Assembly: GCA_003539495.1 (NCBI GenBank)
Contig: DPPB01000004.1
Coordinates: forward strand, 19,601-83,600
Source of the DNA: Oscillibacter sp.
GTDB lineage: Bacteria > Bacillota > Clostridia > Oscillospirales > Oscillospiraceae
Length of the DNA stretch: 64,000 nucleotides
Direction: 5' to 3'
The position numbers and the translations under genes were made by a program. The notes under the pieces were generated by a model. The model did not search any database and was not told the DNA's origin. It saw only the letters and a list, made by a program, of their open reading frames with translations. Positions 58,754 to 64,000 of this stretch are shown piece by piece (within the stretch, counting starts at the first letter, position 1; each line of letters begins with the position of its first letter).

Positions 58754-59689
58754 TTACTGATGGATACGAGTGCCGGTCTTACCGGCGATACCGTCCTTGG
58801 CCTTCTCCAGCAACGTGATAAGAGCGGTGCGGCCGGGCTTGGACTCGGCGAACTTCACCGCGGCCTGGACCTTGGGCAGCATGGAGCCCTTGGCAAACTG
58901 GTTCTCGTCCATATAGACCTTAGCCTGGGCGGGGGTCAGATCATCCAGACCCTTCTGGTCGGGCTTGTTGAAGTTAATGGCCACCTTTTCCACAGCGGTG
59001 AGGATCACAAGAATATCGGCATCCAGCAGCTCCGCCAGCAGCTCACTGCCGAAGTCCTTATCGATGACGGCCGGGGTGCCGCACAGCTTGCCGTCCCTGC
59101 GCACCACGGGGATGCCGCCGCCGCCCACGGCGATGACCACATGGCCGGCATTAAAGAGGGCCTTGATGGACTCAGCCTCCACGATATCAAAGGGCTTGGG
59201 GGAGGGAACTACCTGGCGGTAGCCGCGGCCGGCGTCCTCTACCATAGTGTAGCCCTTCTCAGCGGCGATACGGTCGGCAGTGGCCTTATCATAGAAGGCT
59301 CCCACGGGCTTGGTGGGGTTTTGGAAGGCGGGGTCATTCTCGGAAACCACGGTCTGGGTAACGATGGTGGCCACAGGCTTGGTCATGCCCCGGGAGGACA
59401 GTTCGTTGCCGATGGCCTGCTGCAGATGATAGCCGATGTAGCCCTCGGACATGGCGCCGCACTCGGGGAAGGGCATATCGGCCTTGATGGCGCCGGCCTC
59501 GGCGGCGGTGGAAAGACCAAGGTTAATCATGCCCACCTGGGGGCCATTGCCGTGGGCGATGACCACCTCGTTACCCTCGGCGATGAGGTCCACGATGGCT
59601 TTGGCAGTGTTGTTGACCAGGGATAGCTGCTCGGCGGCGGTATTGCCCAGAGCATTGCCGCCCAGGGCGATAACGATACGCTTGCTCAT
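58754..59689 (-). CDS. arcC: Carbamate kinase (YqeA/ArcC type)
   Basis: Transfers phosphate between carbamoyl phosphate and ADP, yielding ATP, CO2 and ammonia. The 311-residue amino-acid-kinase-fold protein shows IVIALGGNALG at the start, VIAHGNGPQVGMINL (about residues 44-58), the ECGAMSEGYIGYHLQQ block (about 74-89) and VAVGGGGIPV-type loop (IAVGGGGIPVVRRDG). Third gene of ygeY-ygeW-arcC; agaggt precedes the ATG. Its last 12 codons are duplicated twice downstream. In this context it should harvest carbamoyl phosphate made by YgeW. Confidence 0.96.
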   Translation of the reverse strand: MSKRIVIALGGNALGNTAAEQLSLVNNTAKAIVDLIAEGNEVVIAHGNGPQVGMINLGLSTAAEAGAIKADMPFPECGAMSEGYIGYHLQQAIGNELSSRGMTKPVATIVTQTVVSENDPAFQNPTKPVGAFYDKATADRIAAEKGYTMVEDAGRGYRQVVPSPKPFDIVEAESIKALFNAGHVVIAVGGGGIPVVRRDGKLCGTPAVIDKDFGSELLAELLDADILVILTAVEKVAINFNKPDQKGLDDLTPAQAKVYMDENQFAKGSMLPKVQAAVKFAESKPGRTALITLLEKAKDGIAGKTGTRIHQ

Positions 59690-59749
59690 ATAAACATACC
59701 TCTTTCTTGCGGGCGGTTAGGATGGGCCGCCCTGATGAGTTTTAGGGTT

Positions 59750-59965
59750 TTATGGGCGGGCCGATGTGGGGAGCGAACTTCGCGCTGCCGGTGGCAGAGG
59801 AAGCGAAGTGAGCGAGTGGCCGCGGTCAAAATTTCCAGCGTCCGCCGTAAGGCAGCGCAGAAATTTTGGGCACCGCAACAGGGTCATCGGCCCTTACGGA
59901 TTTTGCGCGGACAGGGTCGTCCGCCCCTACAAGATGCGGGCGATTTGGCCGCCCGGACAGTAAGG
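59750..59965. repeat. Intergenic repeat-like sequence between ygeW and arcC
   Basis: GC-rich, gene-free, with complementary and repeated blocks (gcggacagggtcgtccgcccctac; aaaatttcc/gaaatttt; gcgaac/ gaagcgaagtgagcgagtggccg). The strand-reversed gtaggggcggac motif is common in intergenic repeats of Oscillospiraceae. Single copy here. A perfect 11-bp stem gatagcgggag/ctcccgctatc follows at 59968-60001, just beyond the ygeW stop. Confidence 0.5.
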
Positions 59966-60017
59966 GCGATAGCGGGAGCCTTTGGAAGCACTCCCGCTAT
60001 CGGATGGTTCAGGTCAA

Positions 60018-61211
60018 TTAGTGCAGCTTGCGATGGCTGTCGGCAGCATCCAGATCCATCAGGACTTTCACGGGATCCTTCACCTGGGACATGAAGATCA
60101 TAGCGGCAATGATGTAGGGCTTGTAGGAGGCCTGCTTGTACAGAGGCACGATGTAGCGGTCAAACACGGAATTATCCACTTCACCCTCTTTGCAGCTCAG
60201 GCCGGTGATGTCGGCGGGCAGGCAGTGCATATACAGAGCCTTGCCGTCCCTGGTCAGCTTCATCATTTCCTCGGTGCAAGCCCAATCCTTGTGCTGGGCG
60301 TTCTGGGCCAGGAGCTTTTTCTCCAAGGCATCGATACCGGCCTGGTCACCGGCGGAGTAGAGCTTGGTGCGCTCCTCCATGGCGGCGAAGGGAGCCCAGG
60401 ACTTGGGATACACGATGTCAGCATCTTGGAAGGCCTCAGCCATGCTGTTGGTCTTGTGGAACTTGGAGCCATACTTCTCGCAGTTCTTCCGGGCCACTTC
60501 CTCCACCTCGGGCATCACGTCATAGCCATCGGGGTGAGCCAGGGTCACGTCCATGCCGAAGCGGGTGAACAGACCGATAACGCCCTGAGGCACGGACAGG
60601 GGCTTGCCGTAGGAGGGAGAGTAAGCCCAGGTCATAGCGACCTTCTTACCCTTCAGGTTCTCCACGCCGCCAAAGTAGTGGATGACATGCAGCATATCGG
60701 CCATGCACTGGGTGGGATGGTCCACATCGCACTGCAGGTTTACCAGAGTGGGACGCTGCTCCAGAATGCCGTCCCGGTAGCCTTCCTCCAGGGCGTCCAT
60801 AAAGGTCTTCTGATAGGTGTGACCCTGGCCAATGTACATATCATCGCGGATACCGATGACATCAGCCATGAAGGAGACCATGTTGGCGGTTTCCCGGACG
60901 GTCTCGCCGTGGGCGATCTGAGACTTTTTCTCGTCCAGGACCTGCTCCTCCAGGCCCAGCAGGTTGCAGGCGGAGGCGAAGGAGAAACGGGTGCGGGTGG
61001 AATTGTCACGGAACAGGGAAATGCCCAGGCCGGAGTCGAAGATACGGGTGCTCTTGTTGCGCTCACGCAGGTCGCGCAGAGCGTCGGCCACGGTGAAGAT
61101 AGCATCGATTTCGTCATCGGTCTTGTCCCAAGTCCAATAGAAATCATTCTTGTACATATTATTGATGTGTAGGGTGTCCAAATGGCGGGCCAGTTCAACG
61201 GTCTTGCTCAT
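60018..61211 (-). CDS. ygeW: Knotted carbamoyltransferase YgeW
   Basis: A 397-residue transcarbamylase-fold enzyme. The carbamoyl-phosphate loop FRDNSTRTRFSFASA (about residues 69-83), DHPTQCMADMLHVIHYFGG (about 165-183) and MHCLPAD (about 307-313) are visible. YgeW has its own loops and does not use ornithine; its second substrate is unproven (a purine breakdown product such as oxamate or 2,3-diaminopropionate-related compound has been proposed by context). ATG at 61211 is used; an ATG at 61220 is only 2 nt from the ribosome site. Lies between ygeY and arcC. Confidence 0.93.
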   Translation of the reverse strand: MSKTVELARHLDTLHINNMYKNDFYWTWDKTDDEIDAIFTVADALRDLRERNKSTRIFDSGLGISLFRDNSTRTRFSFASACNLLGLEEQVLDEKKSQIAHGETVRETANMVSFMADVIGIRDDMYIGQGHTYQKTFMDALEEGYRDGILEQRPTLVNLQCDVDHPTQCMADMLHVIHYFGGVENLKGKKVAMTWAYSPSYGKPLSVPQGVIGLFTRFGMDVTLAHPDGYDVMPEVEEVARKNCEKYGSKFHKTNSMAEAFQDADIVYPKSWAPFAAMEERTKLYSAGDQAGIDALEKKLLAQNAQHKDWACTEEMMKLTRDGKALYMHCLPADITGLSCKEGEVDNSVFDRYIVPLYKQASYKPYIIAAMIFMSQVKDPVKVLMDLDAADSHRKLH

Positions 61212-61292
61212 GTTGATCATCTCTCCTTATAATATTATCTGAAGTTAAATTGATTATAACGTCCTTCGCCGGAAGGACAGGGCCAAAGGAAA

Positions 61293-62690
61293 TTACTTAA
61301 TGTCGTTGCCGGTGAGCTCCTGACGGAAGGAGGTGGCGGAGCCATCCTTGTTCTCGGGCTTATACAGACCCGGAACGGCGGCGTACAGAGCGGCGCAGGT
61401 CACCAGATCCTGCTTGAAGGTTACCTCATTAGGAGCATGAGCCTGGGACTCGGCACCGGGGCCGAAGCCTACGCAGGGGATGCCATAGCGGCCTTGGATG
61501 GACACGCCGTTGGTGGAGAAGGTCCATTTGTCGGTCAGAGGACGGCCACGGCGCTTGGAAGCGGCCAGCTCACAGGGCATCAGGCGCTCGTTACCCCACA
61601 GGGCGTGGTGGGCATCGATGAGGGCCTGGACATGGGGCGCGGACTCCTTATTGATCCAGGTGGGGAAGAAGCACTCGGTCTCATATACATGGCCGGTCCA
61701 GGCGGGACGGTCGTACATATACATGGAGACCTTCACGTCCTTGGCATACTTCTTACAGGCGGGCAGATCCTCGATCTCCTTCAGGCAGGATTGATAGGTT
61801 TCGCCGGCGGTCATGCGGCGGTCGATAGAGATAGCGCAGCTATCTGCCACGGCGCAGCGGGAGGGAGAGGTGTAGAAGATCTGGCTGGTGGTGCAGGTAC
61901 CCCGGCCCAGGAAGCGGGCGTCCTCATAGTGCTCGGGATTGAACTTGGGATCGAGCATCTTCACCAGGCCGTTGATCTCGGTGGAGCCATCGGCGGGGTT
62001 CTCATTGAGGTCGCGGATGTTCAGAATGACCTCAGCCATCTTGTGGATGGCATTGTCGCCGCGCTCGGGCGCGGAGCCATGGCAGGACACACCGTGCATG
62101 TCCACGCGGATCTCCATACGGCCCCGGTGGCCGCGATAGATGCCACCGTCGGTGGGCTCGGTGGAAATGACGAACTCTACCTTGCTGCGGGCATCCTCGG
62201 GACCGCCAAAATACTCATTTACGATGGATTGCCAGCACATACCGTCGCAATCCTCCTCCTGGACGGAACCCACCACCATCAGTTTATAGCCCTCGGGGAT
62301 CAGGTTCAGATCCTTCATGATCTTGACGCCATAGGTGGCGGAAGCCATGCCGCCCTCCTGATCGCTGCCGCCGCGGCCATAGATCAGGTCGTCGGTCTCA
62401 TAGCCCTTGTAAGGATCAGCTTCCCAGTTCTCGATGTTGCCGATACCCACGGTGTCGATGTGGGAGTCAATGGCGATGATCTTGTCGCCGCTGCCCATCC
62501 AGCCGATGACATTGCCCAGCTTATCAAACTCTACCTTGTCGTAGCCCAGGGCCTTCATTTCCTCAGCGATGCGATTGACAACGCCCTCCTCCTCGCAGGA
62601 CTCAGAGGGAATGGCGATCATGTCCCGCAGGAACTTGACCATTGCAGGCTTATAGCCCTCTGCGGCCTTTTTAATGGCTTCAAAATCCAT
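61293..62690 (-). CDS. ygeY: YgeY-family selenium metabolism-linked M20 hydrolase
   Basis: A 465-residue zinc peptidase-fold protein: first metal motif IAIDSHIDTVGIG (about residues 71-83), GRGGSDQEGGMASA (about 107-120), VQEEDCDGMCW (about 145-155) and the dimerisation domain with SCHGSAPERGDNAI. YgeY co-occurs with ygeW and selenium-dependent hydroxylases; it is expected to hydrolyse an amide or ureide from ring-opened purines, but the substrate is not proven. First gene of the operon; ggagg lies 8 nt before the ATG. Confidence 0.93.
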   Translation of the reverse strand: MDFEAIKKAAEGYKPAMVKFLRDMIAIPSESCEEEGVVNRIAEEMKALGYDKVEFDKLGNVIGWMGSGDKIIAIDSHIDTVGIGNIENWEADPYKGYETDDLIYGRGGSDQEGGMASATYGVKIMKDLNLIPEGYKLMVVGSVQEEDCDGMCWQSIVNEYFGGPEDARSKVEFVISTEPTDGGIYRGHRGRMEIRVDMHGVSCHGSAPERGDNAIHKMAEVILNIRDLNENPADGSTEINGLVKMLDPKFNPEHYEDARFLGRGTCTTSQIFYTSPSRCAVADSCAISIDRRMTAGETYQSCLKEIEDLPACKKYAKDVKVSMYMYDRPAWTGHVYETECFFPTWINKESAPHVQALIDAHHALWGNERLMPCELAASKRRGRPLTDKWTFSTNGVSIQGRYGIPCVGFGPGAESQAHAPNEVTFKQDLVTCAALYAAVPGLYKPENKDGSATSFRQELTGNDIK

Positions 62691-62697
62691 AGTGAAC

Positions 62698-62939
62698 CTC
62701 CATATTTTTCAAAATAAAAAACATCTTCATGCAAGCGGTTCGAGAGGCATTAATTCCACTCACAAATCTATCATATCACAACTTACGCCGATGTCAAACA
62801 AAAATTTATTAAACCAAATTATTTTTTTGAATGGGGATTGATTTTTAAAAAAAATATGATATTATTACAATGTTAACGCATAGAGCGCAATTATAATGTG
62901 CGGTGCAGCCCGGCTGTGTCGCTGAGGAAAGGCGGGGCT
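62698..62939. promoter_or_regulatory. Divergent control region of ygeY and the YheO-like regulator
   Basis: AT-rich 240 bp with a TATAAT at 62891-62896 for the plus-strand gene; its -35 is poor, suggesting activation. gcatagagcgcaattataatgtgc contains partial dyad symmetry. No firm minus-strand promoter was resolved. Confidence 0.45.
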
Positions 62940-63575
62940 ATGGAGACAAAACGATTGGAAGCACTGAAGCAGATTGCTGACGGCATTGCCGCGCAGTTCG
63001 GCAAAAACTGTGAAGTCGTCATTCACGAGGTAAACAGCAGCCGGATGGATCATACCATTGTCTATATTGTAAACGGCCATGTGTCCGGTCGCAAGATAGG
63101 CGATGGCGCATCCCAGGTGGTGCTGGAACAGATGCTTAACCACAATGCGCAGCCGCAGGACCATTTGGGTTACCTGACAAAGACGCCGGATGGCAAGATA
63201 CTCAAGTCCTCATCACTTTATATCCGCAACAACAAGGGTGTTGTGGTGGCCATCCTGGCCATCAACTATGATGTGTCTGCGCTGACTATGATTAGCCAGA
63301 CCATAGACGAGATGCTCTCTACCTACGACAAAGCCCAAAAGGAGCCGGAGCGGATCATCAATGTCAACAATGTGCTCGATGAGCTCATCGAGCAATCCGT
63401 GGCCCTGGTGGGCAAGCCTGTTGCGCTCATGAACAAGGACGATAAGATCCGCGCCATTCGCTTCCTCAATGAGAGCGGCGCGTTCCTGGTGACCAAGTCC
63501 GGCGACAAGGTAGCAAAATACTTCGGTATTTCCAAGTATACACTGTATTCTTATATCGACGCCAACAAGAAGTGA
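62940..63575 (+). CDS. YheO-like PAS/HTH transcriptional regulator
   Basis: A 211-residue regulator: an N-terminal PAS-like YheO domain (residues about 1-115: NCEVVIHEVNSSRMDHTIVY, GHVSGRKIGDGASQVVL, YLTKTPDGKILKSSSLYI) and a C-terminal helix-turn-helix (GKPVALMNKDDKIRAIRFL, VAKYFGISKYTLYSYID). It is divergent from ygeY and directly upstream of a PLP enzyme gene, so it is the best candidate for a purine- or intermediate-sensing regulator of this cluster. Ligand unknown. Start ATG follows gaggaaaggcgggg. Confidence 0.9.
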   Translation: METKRLEALKQIADGIAAQFGKNCEVVIHEVNSSRMDHTIVYIVNGHVSGRKIGDGASQVVLEQMLNHNAQPQDHLGYLTKTPDGKILKSSSLYIRNNKGVVVAILAINYDVSALTMISQTIDEMLSTYDKAQKEPERIINVNNVLDELIEQSVALVGKPVALMNKDDKIRAIRFLNESGAFLVTKSGDKVAKYFGISKYTLYSYIDANKK

Positions 63576-63596
63576 AATTTCAGGAGGAAAACAAAC

Positions 63597-64000
63597 ATGG
63601 GAAAAATCGATCTGACCATTAACAAGGCCGGCCTGGAGCACAATATCCAGAAGGCCAAGGAAAACAACATCATCATCCCCACCATCGCCCAGATGCAGAA
63701 CCCCGACCTGATCCCCGAGAAGATCAAGGCCAAGCTCTCCAACACCGGGCTGTGGGATGTGGATCCCGTAAACCTGTTCCGTATCTCCTGGCACAATGAG
63801 GCCAAGGAGAAGGGCGGCCTGTTCCAGGCTGTGCCCAACTATGTGGAGATCCCCAGCAAGCTCTCCGGCGTGCCCTGCCGCATCATTGCCATGTCCGGCA
63901 AGTGGTTCCCCACTGGCTGCCACAAGGTGGGCGCCTCCTTCGGCTGCCTGGCACCCCGCCTGGTCACCGGTCAGTTCGACGCCACCTATCATCACGCTGT
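63597..64000 (+). CDS. Fold-type II PLP-dependent enzyme (3' end missing)
   Basis: 134 residues before the right edge. A 100-residue N-terminal part of my own recognition (MGKIDLTINKAGLEHNI) is followed by the PLP-lysine region FPTGCHKVGASFG with K110, the PTGxHK pattern of the TrpB/threonine synthase family. Such beta-family lyases accompany ygeY-ygeW in Clostridia, where E. coli has the diaminopropionate ammonia-lyase ygeX; this one is not obviously YgeX. caggagg precedes the ATG, and the YheO-like gene ends 21 bp upstream, so they are cotranscribed. Confidence 0.8.
   Translation, partial: MGKIDLTINKAGLEHNIQKAKENNIIIPTIAQMQNPDLIPEKIKAKLSNTGLWDVDPVNLFRISWHNEAKEKGGLFQAVPNYVEIPSKLSGVPCRIIAMSGKWFPTGCHKVGASFGCLAPRLVTGQFDATYHHA

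Overview
The window looks like a chromosomal segment of a spore-forming, anaerobic Clostridia bacterium, most likely a gut Oscillospiraceae relative. This is an inference from GC-rich codon use, a T-box on alaS, spoIVFA/spoIVFB and ymxH-type sporulation genes, an anaerobic (class III) ribonucleotide reductase, a biotin-dependent Na+ decarboxylase, and short intergenic palindromic repeats of a kind I associate with that family. No rRNA is present and the only tRNA is tRNA-Arg(CCU).

Layout. 1-6.5 kb: 3'-truncated nrdD (minus) behind four NrdR-like boxes, a DUF1275 membrane protein, then a T-box leader driving a CAT-like acetyltransferase, alaS, a DUF4250 mini-gene and a HIT protein. 6.5-20.2 kb: oadG-BCCP-oadB-oadA (minus), sfsA, asnA, tRNA-Arg, typA, an XRE/TM2 pair with palindromic operators, feoA-feoB plus a Cys-rich partner, ymxH, rpsB-tsf. 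20.2-29.5 kb: mocA divergent from a five-gene molybdenum hydroxylase operon (xdhA-xdhC-xdhB, ygfM, xdhD), then an aminotransferase. 29.7-38.6 kb: spoIVFA-spoIVFB, the paired radical-SAM/DUF2344 genes, rplS, adenine deaminase, a phosphoribosyltransferase, gdhA. 38.6-51.1 kb: a riboswitch-like leader in front of an unknown membrane protein, divergent yqeC/yqeB, a Pr6Pr membrane protein, phosphoesterases, an Smr protein, nitrilase and type Ig aspartate aminotransferase genes, an FMN riboswitch with ribU, an SLOG protein, a ClpP-fold protease, a pseudouridine synthase, a DUF362 ferredoxin-like protein and an unknown TIM barrel. 51.1-64 kb: ssnA-type deaminase behind a complete BMP-type nucleoside ABC importer, then ygeY-ygeW-arcC (minus), divergent from a YheO-type regulator and a truncated PLP enzyme.

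How the genes work together. The second two thirds of the window is rich in purine salvage and catabolism: purine uptake (BMP ABC importer), adenine deamination (ade), SsnA-type deamination, Mo hydroxylases of the xanthine dehydrogenase family, the accessory proteins of selenium-dependent Mo hydroxylases (MocA, YqeB, YqeC), and the ygeY/ygeW/arcC set that probably ends in carbamoyl phosphate and ATP. These match the genes associated with anaerobic purine/urate degradation in E. coli (ygeW-ygfK-ssnA-ygfM-xdhD region) and gut Firmicutes, but here they are split into several transcription units. ygfK, hydantoinase and selenophosphate synthase genes are not in the window.

Most worth a second look: an apparently complete terminator/antiterminator leader at 38.68-38.80 kb that I could not match to a known riboswitch; direct repeats that copy the 3' end of arcC downstream of the gene; a ~180-bp dispersed repeat shared by the ribU and arcC downstream regions; two pairs of NrdR boxes; and an xdhD whose [2Fe-2S] domain has lost its cluster ligands.
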